Assembly: GCA_049323915.1 (NCBI GenBank)
Contig: JBMOPC010000049.1
Location: 36,982-100,981, forward strand
Reading direction: 5' to 3'
Source: BRHc4a sp049323915
GTDB lineage: Bacteria; Bacillota; Desulfotomaculia; Desulfotomaculales; Desulfocucumaceae
Length of the DNA: 64,000 nt
Shown: one piece after another, positions 1-8,047 of the stretch
Layout of the letters: the number at the start of each line of letters is the position of its first letter
Numbering within the stretch: position 1 is the first letter of the stretch
Notes under the pieces: model-generated
What the model saw: only the letters and a program-made list of their open reading frames with translations
The model's database searches: none
What the model was told of the DNA's origin: nothing
Position numbers and translations under genes: made by a program

Positions 1-211
1 GGCCAATCTTTCCCTTTGAATCAACCGAGATAACTTTCACGGAAACCCTGTCGTTCTGCTTCAGAAAATCGTTGATGTCCCTTACATACTCCTCCGCGAT
101 TTCTGAAATGTGCACCAGCCCGGTTTCCCCTCCGGGGAGCTGAACAAAAGCCCCGAAATTGGTAATCCCGGCCACCACGCCCTCCAGCACGCTGCCCACT
201 TCCACCGGCAT
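1..211 (-). CDS. yabR: S1-domain RNA-binding protein (YabR-like), partial
   Basis: Seventy codons are visible; the 3' part runs off the left edge of the window. The whole visible part is an S1/OB-fold RNA-binding domain, with TNFGAFVQL and GLVHISE as the typical S1 strand and loop motifs. The N-terminus MPVEVGSVLEG matches the Bacillus YabR start, so the ATG at 211 is preferred. An in-frame ATG at 235 lacks a ribosome site, while GGAGG lies 14 bases before 211, which is rather long spacing. It follows divIC as in Bacillus. S1 proteins of this type bind single-stranded RNA; the exact role of YabR is not established. Confidence 0.85.
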   Translation of the reverse strand, partial: MPVEVGSVLEGVVAGITNFGAFVQLPGGETGLVHISEIAEEYVRDINDFLKQNDRVSVKVISVDSKGKIG

Positions 212-333
212 AATTGACTTTTTATCCTCCCTCATTTTTAAAAGAAAGCCATTATTTTTAATTATATTCAGGGAGTGTCAAAAGTGTCAAGGTAACTTTT
301 ATAACCCTGCAACTAAACATTAATTAAAGAAAA

Positions 334-699
334 TTAATTGTTGGTGCCTCCTGATCGCGTTACCGGAACAATTTTCGTTTCCCCAGGCTTTACGAGTCCC
401 AGCTTTTCCCTGGCCGTCTGCTCTATGTATGAATCAGACTGGACCTGCTTTAATTGCTTTCTTAAATCTTCATTTTTTGCCTTTAACTCTTCCACTTGCC
501 TCTCTATTTCTCTAATATCATTTTGCAGGGCATATAGCCGGTGAAAATGCATAAAAAAGGAGATTAGCAGGTAAAATAAGAGAAAAATAGCTATGATTGC
601 CGGTAATTTTTTCCCCGGCCTGAATACCCGGCGCTTCTTTTCAGTTGTTTTTTCCCCTTCATAACCGGAGAAGTAGCTTACATTGGGAGAAACGCCCAT
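334..699 (-). CDS. divIC: Septum formation initiator DivIC/FtsB
   Basis: A 121-residue bitopic protein of the DivIC/FtsB family, which bridges FtsL and DivIB/FtsQ in the division septum. A basic cytoplasmic N-terminus is followed by one membrane segment (about residues 32-52), then a coiled coil (about 57-90), then the family signature AREKLGLVKPGE (97-108). It sits between yabQ/HTH genes and the S1 gene as in Bacillus. The start ATG overlaps the stop of the upstream small HTH gene by one base (TGATG), indicating translational coupling. Confidence 0.92.
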   Translation of the reverse strand: MGVSPNVSYFSGYEGEKTTEKKRRVFRPGKKLPAIIAIFLLFYLLISFFMHFHRLYALQNDIREIERQVEELKAKNEDLRKQLKQVQSDSYIEQTAREKLGLVKPGETKIVPVTRSGGTNN

Positions 700-932
700 C
701 AGATATTCTCCTCATCTTCACCGGATCCGTATATACCCAGGCTTCCGCCCGGTATTACAATTACCACTTCATAACCCTTGGTCCGGGCCCTGTTAAAAAG
801 CGTGGCCACCGTGCTTACACTTAATCCAAGGCGCTTGGCCACCTGATCGCTGGCCATCCCCATTTCCTTCAGGGCGACCACCTGCCGCTCCCGGAAACTG
901 AGCTTTTCAACTCCCCGTATCTCAATATTCAC
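699..932 (-). CDS. Small LuxR-like helix-turn-helix protein
   Basis: A 77-residue protein that is almost entirely one helix-turn-helix of the LuxR / sigma-70 region 4 type (about residues 11-56: LSFRERQVVALKEMG, then DQVAKRLGLSVSTVATLF). There is no receiver or ligand domain. The GTG start has a GGGGTGAT ribosome site. It is translationally coupled to divIC. A DNA-binding role is likely from the fold; target genes cannot be read from the sequence. The C-terminus ends in an acidic GEDEENI tail. Confidence 0.75.
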   Translation of the reverse strand: MNIEIRGVEKLSFRERQVVALKEMGMASDQVAKRLGLSVSTVATLFNRARTKGYEVVIVIPGGSLGIYGSGEDEENI

Positions 933-1185
933 AACATCACCCCGGGGAAAGACCCGCTACGGATGCCAAATGCAGCCGCCTAATTTACAAATGGACTACA
1001 GTTTTAGTACAAACTTTCTACGCTTCATTTATTTTCTCCTGCCAGTGTTTAAAATATTTTTAACATTTGGCCTAAATAATTACAGCTGAAAGGAGCGGTT
1101 CCCCCGGAGCCCTGTTTTCTGATATACTAATTGGTGTTGCAGGCATCATGCCCGGTTAACCAACCACAGCAAAGGGGTAACTTCA

Positions 1186-1584
1186 ATGCGGACTTACAGA
1201 ATACTGGCGATTCTGCTAATCTTACTGGCGCTGCTCAGCGGCTGCTCGCAAAACAGCGCAGACCAGGGCTACAAAAACATCGGCCCGAAGGAATTGCAGC
1301 AAATGGTCCAGAATGACGGAAAGAACCTCTTTCTTTTAGACGTGAGGGAACCATACGAGCTGGAAGAAACGGGATATATCCCGGGAGCCGTCAACATACC
1401 CACCGGGCAGGTGGCGGAAAAGATAAGTGATCTGCCCAAGGACAAAAAGCTGGTCATTTACTGCAGGAGCGGGCGGAGAAGCGCCGAGGCGGCCAAATTC
1501 CTTTCAGGCAAAGGCTACGGCAATGTCTACAATCTGGAAGGCGGGATTCTGGACTGGCCGTATGAGAAGGGAAAAATAAAATAG
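1186..1584 (+). CDS. Rhodanese-domain lipoprotein
   Basis: A 132-residue exported lipoprotein with signal peptide and lipobox LLSGC (Cys20), then one rhodanese domain (about 31-128). It has the LDVREPYE motif (51-58) and the active-site loop CRSGRRS (Cys93). Rhodaneses form a cysteine persulfide and move sulfur; a membrane-anchored extracytoplasmic version suggests handling of external sulfur or thiol species, which is inference. It is one of few plus-strand genes here, divergent from the divIC group, with a TATACT-like -10 near 1123. Confidence 0.85.
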   Translation: MRTYRILAILLILLALLSGCSQNSADQGYKNIGPKELQQMVQNDGKNLFLLDVREPYELEETGYIPGAVNIPTGQVAEKISDLPKDKKLVIYCRSGRRSAEAAKFLSGKGYGNVYNLEGGILDWPYEKGKIK

Positions 1585-1683
1585 CCCAGGGGCCGGAATT
1601 TCGAGTCGGAATCCCAACCATCTGGATTCTGGCTCCTGGATTCTGTATTCTGACCCGGAAGCTCTTCAGGATAAGCTATTTTA

Positions 1684-1818
1684 CTATTCAATGACCGGAC
1701 AGGCCATGCAGTCCCCCTGCCTCTCCTCGCACGAGGTCAGGCACTCGCCGCATAGAAAGGCTCCGCAATTTGATTGATATTCACTATCTGTGGGGCAGTT
1801 GCACATCTGACAGTTCAT
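1684..1818 (-). CDS. Small Cys-rich protein (44 aa)
   Basis: A 44-codon gene starting at an ATG 8 bases after GGAGGG. The protein begins MNCQMCNCPTDSEY and has nine cysteines (3, 6, 8, 18, 23, 26, 30, 37, 40), including CxxCxC and CxxC pairs, which suggests metal binding (zinc or an iron-sulfur centre). Base content and the ribosome site look genuine. I do not recognise a named family; a loose resemblance to clostridial Cys-rich mini-proteins is all that can be said. Confidence 0.6.
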   Translation of the reverse strand: MNCQMCNCPTDSEYQSNCGAFLCGECLTSCEERQGDCMACPVIE

Positions 1819-1880
1819 CTTCAGCCCTCCTTCTGTTATACAGGTATTCTTAACCAGTCAACATGGAAATATACATCCCC

Positions 1881-1907
1881 AAAAAAAAAAGCCGGAAAAA
1901 CCGGCTT
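1881..1907 (-). terminator. Rho-independent terminator of the LysM hydrolase gene
   Basis: On the minus strand the hairpin GCCGG-TTTTT-CCGGC is followed by a run of ten T. It lies about 60 bases after the stop of the gene at 1965. Confidence 0.8.
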
Positions 1908-1964
1908 TCTTCATACCATACCTACATACGGCAAAAATGCGGCGCCGCGGGAACATTAAAAAAT

Positions 1965-2765
1965 TCAATAAGTGAAGGTAAACGCCCCCAGGACTGTGGA
2001 CACCGGCCTGGCCCTGAGGAACTTGTTAGTCACCCAGGACTCCCAGAAATACAGCGCCCCCCCGGTGGGGTCAACACCTCTTAAGGCGTCCTTGGCGGCC
2101 CTTATGGCCTCCTCGCTGGCGGGCCTGTTTATCCACCCGTTTAAAACCGGCTCAAACTGGTACCTGCCGGTGGAATCAACCTGGTAAACCACCTTCCGGA
2201 TGGTCTCCGGAAACAGGTGGCTCTCAACCCGGTTCAGCACCACCGCCCCCACGGCCACTTTTGTTTTGTAGCTCTGGTCATCGGCCTCGGCTGTGATAAT
2301 CCTGGCCAGCACATCAAATTCCGAAGACGATGTGTTCTTGGTGCTGCCACTTCGGCTTGTCAGCGCCGCAGCCGGTTTAACCGGAAGGGCGCCTGTAATG
2401 TTAAGAATCTGTCCGGGTCGTATGATATCGCTTTGGAGTCCGTTGGCCTTTTTAATGCTTTTAACCGTTGTACCAAAACGTTTTGCCAAATGATACAGTG
2501 TGTCCCCCGGTTTTACCGTGTATAATCCCTTTTTCTCACCCGGCACTGTGAGTTTCTGCCCCGGGTATATCACATTCCCTTTAAGTCCGTTAACGCCTTT
2601 CAACTCATTTACAACAACACCGTACCGGACCGCTATGCTCCAAAGGCTTTCACCCGGAGATACGGTATGTATGCCGGCCAGGGCCTGTCCGGCATACATG
2701 GTCAGAAAAAGGCACAAAAAAAGGGCCATCATCCCGGTTCTGAATCCAGAACAAACTTTTATCAT
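1965..2765 (-). CDS. Spore/cell-wall hydrolase with two LysM domains (SleB-like)
   Basis: A 266-residue exported protein. A signal peptide (1-30, ending GQALA) is followed by two LysM peptidoglycan-binding domains (about 32-75 and 81-124), a Ser/Thr linker, and a Hydrolase_2 domain of the SleB/CwlJ family (about 150-266). The last contains ARIITAEADDQSYKTK; Glu160 is the expected catalytic acid. Such enzymes are lytic transglycosylases that open spore cortex or wall peptidoglycan. The gene is preceded by a c-di-AMP riboswitch (2780-2910), in keeping with known ydaO control of wall hydrolases. Confidence 0.9.
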   Translation of the reverse strand: MIKVCSGFRTGMMALFLCLFLTMYAGQALAGIHTVSPGESLWSIAVRYGVVVNELKGVNGLKGNVIYPGQKLTVPGEKKGLYTVKPGDTLYHLAKRFGTTVKSIKKANGLQSDIIRPGQILNITGALPVKPAAALTSRSGSTKNTSSSEFDVLARIITAEADDQSYKTKVAVGAVVLNRVESHLFPETIRKVVYQVDSTGRYQFEPVLNGWINRPASEEAIRAAKDALRGVDPTGGALYFWESWVTNKFLRARPVSTVLGAFTFTY

Positions 2766-2779
2766 ATTGTCTTCCCTCC

Positions 2780-2910
2780 GAAAGGCCTCCGGGGTTAGTT
2801 GAAGGGTTCGGATTGAGGGTACCCTACCGTTATTTAGAGAATAGCGGATTCACCCTGTACTATTTTTGTCCCCCGTACCCCGGTTGAGCCGGGGATTCGG
2901 CCGTTGTAAT
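2780..2910 (-). promoter_or_regulatory. c-di-AMP riboswitch (ydaO/yuaA type)
   Basis: Read on the minus strand the conserved boxes appear in order: GCCGAATCC, GGTACGGGGGAC, AGGGTGAATCC, TAGGGTA, CCGAACCC, CAACTAAC and CCGGAGGC. This is the ydaO-yuaA pattern, and the same series recurs at 31860-32086. The arm between GGGTGAATCC and TAGGGTA is short (about 20 bases). It directly precedes the LysM hydrolase gene, a classic target. The class normally switches expression off when c-di-AMP is high. Confidence 0.9.
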
Positions 2911-3016
2911 TTACGGTTCTCCCGGGAACCGTTTGAACTATTATAATAGCCTTCCAACTAAGACACCAAGACGTAAATTCTGCCACTTGAAGGGAGAGCC
3001 TTTTGGCCGGCGCTCT

Positions 3017-3544
3017 CTACCGGCGTGGCATAAGGCTTTTCAGTATTTTGCCGAACAGTCCGGTAATTCTAACCTTTATCCCGCGGGAGGCGCTGCCCGC
3101 CACCCTCCCGGCCCCTCCCAGCAGCCTTCCAATCAGGCCCAGGGGAAAAGCCACCACCGTAAAAAGGACTCTGAATGGAAAGGTAACCGCCTTCCAGGCA
3201 TAATAAAACAAGAGTGCCATTAGCCTGATGATCCTGCCGGCCATGTACAGCATCCACCTCACAAGGCGGTAGGTATAATTTCCCAAAATGCGTGCAAATA
3301 AAAAAGCCCCCAGGAAAAGGCCTATGAACACATAAAGCCTTAGCTGGCCGTAATTGGCCCTCAGCAATAACATGAAGGCAATGGCGGTAAGCAAAAGCCA
3401 GAAAATTATATCTCCGGCAAATGTTCCGAACTTCTTAAGCCTGAGAGTATCCCTCAAAACCCTGTATACCACGTGACATATCCCCGCCAGCATGCCAATC
3501 AACAGGGTCCACGAAAACACTTCCAGCTGTTCCAAAAGCGGCAA
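3017..3544 (-). CDS. yabQ: Spore cortex protein YabQ
   Basis: A 175-residue membrane protein matching the YabQ family, needed for cortex formation in Bacillus. Hydrophobic segments lie at about 8-28, 45-62, 68-88 and 105-140, with a basic C-terminal tail. Start is TTG with GGGGGTGG upstream. It lies immediately after yabP in the order known from Bacillus, although a hairpin terminator sits between them. Confidence 0.85.
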   Translation of the reverse strand: MPLLEQLEVFSWTLLIGMLAGICHVVYRVLRDTLRLKKFGTFAGDIIFWLLLTAIAFMLLLRANYGQLRLYVFIGLFLGAFLFARILGNYTYRLVRWMLYMAGRIIRLMALLFYYAWKAVTFPFRVLFTVVAFPLGLIGRLLGGAGRVAGSASRGIKVRITGLFGKILKSLMPRR

Positions 3545-3572
3545 AATCCACCACCCCCTGCTAAAACATTAT

Positions 3573-3594
3573 CAAAAAAAGCGCCGCAGCGCTT
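3573..3594 (-). terminator. Hairpin terminator/attenuator between yabP and yabQ
   Basis: Minus strand AGCGC-TGCG-GCGCT followed by a run of seven T. It lies inside the yabP-yabQ gene pair, so it probably lowers rather than abolishes yabQ transcription. Confidence 0.65.
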
Positions 3595-3624
3595 ATATCA
3601 TTTATAGATCCGGGCAAACCGGGA

Positions 3625-3900
3625 TTATTTCATGATGCGGCTCAGCATATTCTTTCCCTTTCCCCTTACCGACTTGCCTTCTTTGTATTCCATGGAGTTT
3701 ATATATCCCTGCACACTCAGTGTTCCTTCCTCCAGATTGAGTTTTGTTATATGTAAACCTTCCCCCTTAAGAAAAAGAACCCCCATATTGGTATCCAGAA
3801 TTATTTCCCTCTCGTCAAAGCTGCCCACATGGCGGACCCCTGCCAGTTCCAGCTCCTTCCTGTCCACAAGAGTCAGCTTCTGGCTCACCCGCTGCTCCAC
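3625..3900 (-). CDS. yabP: Sporulation protein YabP
   Basis: A 91-residue protein of the YabP/YqfC family, involved in forespore engulfment-stage and cortex functions in Bacillus (mother-cell, sigma-E type gene). The middle region MGVLFLKGEGLHITKLNLEE shows the family's alternating strand pattern. GTG start with GGGGGG upstream. It is placed between the SpoIID-like gene and yabQ. Confidence 0.88.
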   Translation of the reverse strand: MEQRVSQKLTLVDRKELELAGVRHVGSFDEREIILDTNMGVLFLKGEGLHITKLNLEEGTLSVQGYINSMEYKEGKSVRGKGKNMLSRIMK

Positions 3901-3973
3901 AGCACCGCCCCCCTTACAACAGTTACCCTTATGGATTCCAGTTTTATTTATATTCAGTCATTTAACAAATAAT

Positions 3974-4003
3974 GAAAAAATAAAAAGGGCGCAGAACGCG
4001 CCC
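3974..4003 (-). terminator. Terminator after the SpoIID-like gene
   Basis: Minus strand stem GGGCGC-GTTCT-GCGCCC followed by TTTTTATTTTTT, 23 bases after the stop codon at 4026. Confidence 0.8.
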
Positions 4004-4025
4004 CGGACCTTGTTACGGCCCCGCT

Positions 4026-4970
4026 TTATTGCCACAGCTTACTGATTTCCACATCCTTGAAATAAAATCCAACAATATCCTCAGGCGCCTTTCCGTTTCT
4101 GGCCATCAGGTGCGCCCCCCACTGGCACATTCCCACCCCGTGGCCAAAGCCCTTTCCGGCCAGCACCAGCTTGCCTCCCTGAACTGTAGCGCTGTCCAAA
4201 AGCATCGACCTGACTTGCTCGCTGCCCAGGGCCAGTCGTAAAGCCGGTCCCCCCACTTCGGCATTGCCCAGCTTTATCTTCTCAGCCCTTCCCGACGGAC
4301 CTTTCCGGGTAATCGCGGCGGTGTTTATGGCGCCGGGATCTTGCCCGGTTACCTGTTTTACCGCCGCCCTGACCTTATCAAGGGGGATTTCGCTCTTCCA
4401 GCTCTTGTTTTCTTCGGTGGTTATCGCCAGGCAGCCATCCTTCACGCCGGCGTTCACGTAAGGCGTGGGGGTCTTCGTATAGGCAAGGCCTTCCATGGCG
4501 GATGCCGAAACCCCTCCGTCGCAGGCGGAAAACCACCCTTTTATAAAGCCGCCTTTATAAAGAGCCACCTCTCCCCTGGTCATTTGCACGGCCTTTCGGA
4601 CATTGTCGTTGATCCGGCTGGGATCATAGGCCTGAAACTCCTCCACACTGGTGGAAACATCGGTCCCACGAATTTTTCTGACACGCCCGGACTCTATATT
4701 CTCCATTGTAAAGGTCCGGGCTATTATGGCCTGAGCGGCCAGGGCGTTAACCGGCCAGGCGGGTTCCATTTCGGCCGCCACAACCCCCGCCAGATATTCT
4801 TCAAGCTTGATATTCTTTTTTTCACCGGTCTTGTTGTCATAAAGGCTGATGGTGGGCTCGGACTTGTACTTGTCAAGCAGGGGACTTTTCTGCGGCCCCC
4901 TTGCGCATGAAGATATGAAAATGATTGTGGCAAGCATGGCTATCGCTGTTACTAGCAGTTTCCTGTTCAA
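4026..4970 (-). CDS. SpoIID/LytB-domain lipoprotein
   Basis: A 314-residue exported protein. The hydrophobic N-terminus ends in a lipobox-like FISSC (Cys22), followed by a SpoIID/LytB domain (about 38-310). Visible family motifs are EEYLAGVVAAEM near residue 60, AQAIIARTF near 80, and KGFGHGVGMCQWGA near 280. SpoIID is a lytic transglycosylase that acts with SpoIIP and SpoIIM in engulfment. This copy sits beside yabP rather than at the usual spoIID locus, so it may be a paralogue. TTG start with GGGGGG upstream. Confidence 0.85.
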   Translation of the reverse strand: MNRKLLVTAIAMLATIIFISSCARGPQKSPLLDKYKSEPTISLYDNKTGEKKNIKLEEYLAGVVAAEMEPAWPVNALAAQAIIARTFTMENIESGRVRKIRGTDVSTSVEEFQAYDPSRINDNVRKAVQMTRGEVALYKGGFIKGWFSACDGGVSASAMEGLAYTKTPTPYVNAGVKDGCLAITTEENKSWKSEIPLDKVRAAVKQVTGQDPGAINTAAITRKGPSGRAEKIKLGNAEVGGPALRLALGSEQVRSMLLDSATVQGGKLVLAGKGFGHGVGMCQWGAHLMARNGKAPEDIVGFYFKDVEISKLWQ

Positions 4971-5615
4971 TTTTTCAACCCCCCGGCAAAAGTTTTTACC
5001 GGTGTTATTTTTGCCGGGGAATATGATATTATGCTTTTTTATGATATTGAAATGCCGGCGCTAAGGACACGCAAGGGGCCCCCTTGGGACAGGTACCGCA
5101 CCACCCATGTCACTGTCCCGGGTCCTTCGCCCCGGCATTTATGCTTTATTGCATACAGCTGCCCGGCAGGCAACACAGGGAATAATAATATCTCCACTGG
5201 GCCAAGCGCCCGCGCTTTTCCCTCGCCCCGCCGCGGCACCCGCAGTATTAAACCTTAAGGCCCCCTGGCCCGGCGGCATGTTCGCAGCTTTTCCGCACCA
5301 GGGCCCTTACTGCGCCGGGCTTTTCCGAACACAGGCCCTCCGGCGCGGCAATGTTCAAATATATCACCCCCCCGCCCTATATTTTCCTGCCTCTTGCCGG
5401 GGTTGACCTCCGGCGGCTCTCTATATGAAGTTCGATAATTTCTGAAGATATAACTTTCACAGGACTGAGACACGTCATTCACCCCTTATGCTTTTTAATG
5501 TTAATGTTACCACATATTGGCAAATGACGCCATATCCCCTCTGCCCCCGTATAATAAAAATTTCTCCCCGCCGCTGCCTGTTTTTAATTATTTCAGCCAT
5601 TTAGGGGCACAGCCG
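4971..5615. other. Gene-poor 645-bp gap with possible decayed coding
   Basis: No confident gene. On the minus strand a 36-codon reading frame (5248-5358, TTG start, strong GGGGGGTGA site, MNIAAPEGLCSEKPG...) stops at 5250, and a second frame (5039-5239, GTG start) begins 9 bases later, ending 68 bases before the SpoIID-like start. The pair could be the two halves of a frame-shifted small gene or chance open frames in GC-rich DNA. No known family is recognised. Confidence 0.3.
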
Positions 5616-5858
5616 TTAATCCAGCATCCTGTACAAACCTGCCGCATCACGCGCAGCAACCGTTTCCTTTATCTCCAGTATTTCAAACCTGACCGCCTTT
5701 TCCCCCAGCGTTATTTCCACCCGGTCTCCCGGCTTTACCTCGCTCCCGGCCTTGGCCGCCCGCCCGTTGATGCTCACCTGCCCCTGATCGCAGACCTCCT
5801 TGGCCACAGTCCGGCGCTTTATCACCCTTGAGACTTTCAAAAACTTATCAAGCCTCAA
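5616..5858 (-). CDS. yabO: S4-domain RNA-binding protein (YabO/RqcP-like)
   Basis: An 80-residue S4 RNA-binding protein of the YabO/Hsp15 type (RLDKFLKVSRVIKRR at the N-terminus, then VSINGRAAK and VEITLG). In Bacillus the homologue, RqcP, works with RqcH in ribosome quality control by poly-alanine tailing. The TTG at 5858 is chosen because GAGGGGG lies 7 bases upstream and the S4 domain starts at once; the frame stays open further upstream but that stretch overlaps hup and looks non-coding. Order mazG-hup-S4 is typical. Confidence 0.88.
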   Translation of the reverse strand: MRLDKFLKVSRVIKRRTVAKEVCDQGQVSINGRAAKAGSEVKPGDRVEITLGEKAVRFEILEIKETVAARDAAGLYRMLD

Positions 5859-5881
5859 TCTGATACCCCCTCTTGTTAAAT

Positions 5882-5909
5882 AAAAAATCCACACTAAGAG
5901 CGTGGATTT
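5882..5909 (-). terminator. Terminator of hup
   Basis: Minus strand hairpin AATCCACGC-TCTTA-GTGTGGATT followed by TTTTATTT, between hup and the S4 gene; read-through would be needed to reach the S4 gene unless it has its own promoter. Confidence 0.75.
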
Positions 5910-5964
5910 GAAAATTTTTAAAACACCTAATTCTTTATAAATAAAAATCAGCTTTATATTCTTT

Positions 5965-6237
5965 CTAACCAACGCTCTCGCGCAAAGCTTTTCCGGCTTT
6001 GAAAACGGGAACCTTGGCTGCGGCGATGTTGATTTCCTGACCGGTTTGCGGGTTGCGGCCCTTACGGGCTGCCCTTTCCCTTATTTCAAAGGTGCCAAAG
6101 CCTACCAGTTGCACCTTTTCACCGCTGGAAAGAGCTTCCTCGATGCTAGCCAGTACTGCAGATACAGCTTTTTCCGCATCCTTTTTGGTAAAATCGGTTT
6201 TTTCGGCAACCTTCGAAACGAGATCAGCCTTGTTCAT
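5965..6237 (-). CDS. hup: DNA-binding protein HU
   Basis: A 90-residue HU-family nucleoid protein. MNKADLVSKVAEKTDFTKKD begins the helical dimer body, and GFGTFEIRERAARKGRNPQT (about 46-65) is the DNA-binding arm signature. Full length for the family. ATG start with a ribosome site (AGGGAGGG). It lies between the mazG homologue and yabO, an arrangement common in Peptococcaceae. Confidence 0.97.
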   Translation of the reverse strand: MNKADLVSKVAEKTDFTKKDAEKAVSAVLASIEEALSSGEKVQLVGFGTFEIRERAARKGRNPQTGQEINIAAAKVPVFKAGKALRESVG

Positions 6238-6291
6238 AAATACCCTCCCTTAAATTTTACCTATAGATGGAATTACTATTCGCTATTTTTC

Positions 6292-7800
6292 TCATAGTTC
6301 CTCCCGGCAAGAAAATAATTCCTTTGTTTTAAAACTTTTTTCCACTTTTTTTGCTTCATCCCACCAGGAATCCATTTCCTCAAGACTGCATTCCTCAAGG
6401 CTTCGGCCGGATAGCGCAGCCATTTCTTCAACATGCCGGAATCTTTGCTGAAATTTGCCAATGCTCCTGGAAAGAGCCACCTCGGCATCTATTTCGAGCA
6501 GCCGGGACAGATTCACCACCGAAAAGATCACGTCTCCCATTTCATCTTCTTTTTGCCGGGCGCTTCCGCTTTTAACCGCCTTCATCATTTCAGTCAGTTC
6601 CTCATATAGCTTTTCAAGGGCTCCGGTGTAATCGGGCCAGTCAAAGCCCACCTTTGCGGCTGAGGACTGCAGTTTCTGCGCTCTCATCAGTGAAGGCAGG
6701 TATTCCCGCATCCCGTCAAGTATGCCTTCGCGCCCCCCTTTTTCCTTCTCCTTGATGGCCTCCCAGTTTACAAGAACCTCATCGCTGCTTTTCACCTTTA
6801 TGTCGCCGAACACATGGGGGTGTCGCCTGATCATTTTTTCGGTTATCGCCGCTATCACGTCATTGATGTCAAACCGCCCGTTTTCCGAGGCTATCTGGGC
6901 GTGGAAAACTATCTGTAGTAATAAGTCTCCCAATTCTTCACATATATTATACATATCCTGCCTGCTCAGGGCGTCCACAGTTTCATAGGCCTCTTCCAGA
7001 AGATACCGCCTCAGGCTCAGGTGATCCTGCTCCCTGTCCCAGGGACATCCGTCCGGCCCCCTCAGCCTTGCCATAACTTCCACCAGGGGATCCAGGGGGA
7101 AACCGGAGCACGCCGGTCCGGTGGCGGTTTTCAGCGGCGGGATGAACACGCTGGTAAGGTGGTTAACCTTACTTACCCTGTCCAGTTCGTACAGAGGGCG
7201 CTCCTCTATATGTTCCTCGCCGGGAACTCCTGCGGCGGTAATAACCAGCACCACGTGATCGTCCGGGTAGTGGTCCATCAGTGACAGTTTAATGTCGGAC
7301 AGCACCAGACGGCTGTATGCCTGGGTAACCACTGTGCTGCCCGAGGGGTCCGGAGACTGGCGGTCCAGCCTGAGGCCGTCTATCACGTGAAGCCCTTTGG
7401 AAGGGCTTTCCTTTAAGGCAGCCAGCAAGGAGTCAATAAAGCTCATGCCGGGAATTATACGGACTTCTACCCCCCGGCCGGCCGCCCCTTCCAGTATCAG
7501 CTCCACCGATTCCTCGGCCACCAGGGGGTGCCCCGGCACGGCATACAGCACGTCCCCATCCCCGGCGAGAGAGAGAATCTCACCGGCGATGCGCCGGTAT
7601 ACCTCCTGAAAATCTTTGGCATCCCTGTATATGTAGTCAAAGGACCCGAAGGAGATCCCCTTTTCCTTAAGCCATCCCACCACAGGGTGCACTTCTGTGC
7701 GAAGCCATGTCCGGCCGCTTCCCCTTAAGGCCTCCAGCGCCGCCAAAGAAACAAGCCCGGGGTCCCCGGGGCCAAGTCCGGCAATTGTAATCACTCCCAC
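6292..7800 (-). CDS. yabN: Tetrapyrrole methylase-like / MazG fusion (YabN)
   Basis: A 502-residue two-domain protein. An N-terminal SAM-dependent tetrapyrrole (corrin/porphyrin) methylase-like domain (about 1-225, VITIAGLGPGDPGL, YAVPGHPLVAE) is joined to a MazG nucleotide pyrophosphohydrolase (about 245-500). The latter carries EEAYETVDAL and EELGDLLLQIVFHAQ, whose acidic residues bind magnesium. MazG cleaves NTPs/dNTPs to NMPs; the methylase substrate is unknown. The GTG at 7800 is chosen, with GGAGG 7 bases upstream, and matches the Bacillus YabN start. Confidence 0.93.
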   Translation of the reverse strand: MGVITIAGLGPGDPGLVSLAALEALRGSGRTWLRTEVHPVVGWLKEKGISFGSFDYIYRDAKDFQEVYRRIAGEILSLAGDGDVLYAVPGHPLVAEESVELILEGAAGRGVEVRIIPGMSFIDSLLAALKESPSKGLHVIDGLRLDRQSPDPSGSTVVTQAYSRLVLSDIKLSLMDHYPDDHVVLVITAAGVPGEEHIEERPLYELDRVSKVNHLTSVFIPPLKTATGPACSGFPLDPLVEVMARLRGPDGCPWDREQDHLSLRRYLLEEAYETVDALSRQDMYNICEELGDLLLQIVFHAQIASENGRFDINDVIAAITEKMIRRHPHVFGDIKVKSSDEVLVNWEAIKEKEKGGREGILDGMREYLPSLMRAQKLQSSAAKVGFDWPDYTGALEKLYEELTEMMKAVKSGSARQKEDEMGDVIFSVVNLSRLLEIDAEVALSRSIGKFQQRFRHVEEMAALSGRSLEECSLEEMDSWWDEAKKVEKSFKTKELFSCREEL

Positions 7801-8017
7801 CGGCAAACCTCCATCTGCGTCAGTAAGTATATAATATACCATTCAACCCTGCCTATTATAGCATAAAATAGCCGCCCTGTCGGGCGGGCTGGAACTCAGA
7901 ACTCAAAACTCAGAATAGTGACAGCCTGCTTTAATAGCGACCTCAAGATGTCTGGATTGCATAGAAGCGCTTTTGCGATTTAGTACGTTAAAGCATCATT
8001 TACTTTCCTTAATGATG

Positions 8018-8046
8018 AAAAAAGAAAGGCGGCCATTGAGGCCACC
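8018..8046 (-). terminator. Terminator of spoVT
   Basis: Minus strand stem GGTGGCC-TCAAT-GGCCGCC followed by TTTCTTTTTTC, directly overlapping the end of spoVT. Confidence 0.75.
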
Positions 8047-8047
8047 C

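Noticed and set aside
5882..5972. Longer N-terminus for the S4 protein (start near 5972)
   Set aside because: It would overlap the hup stop and run through the hup terminator; the TTG at 5858 has a strong ribosome site and fits the family start.
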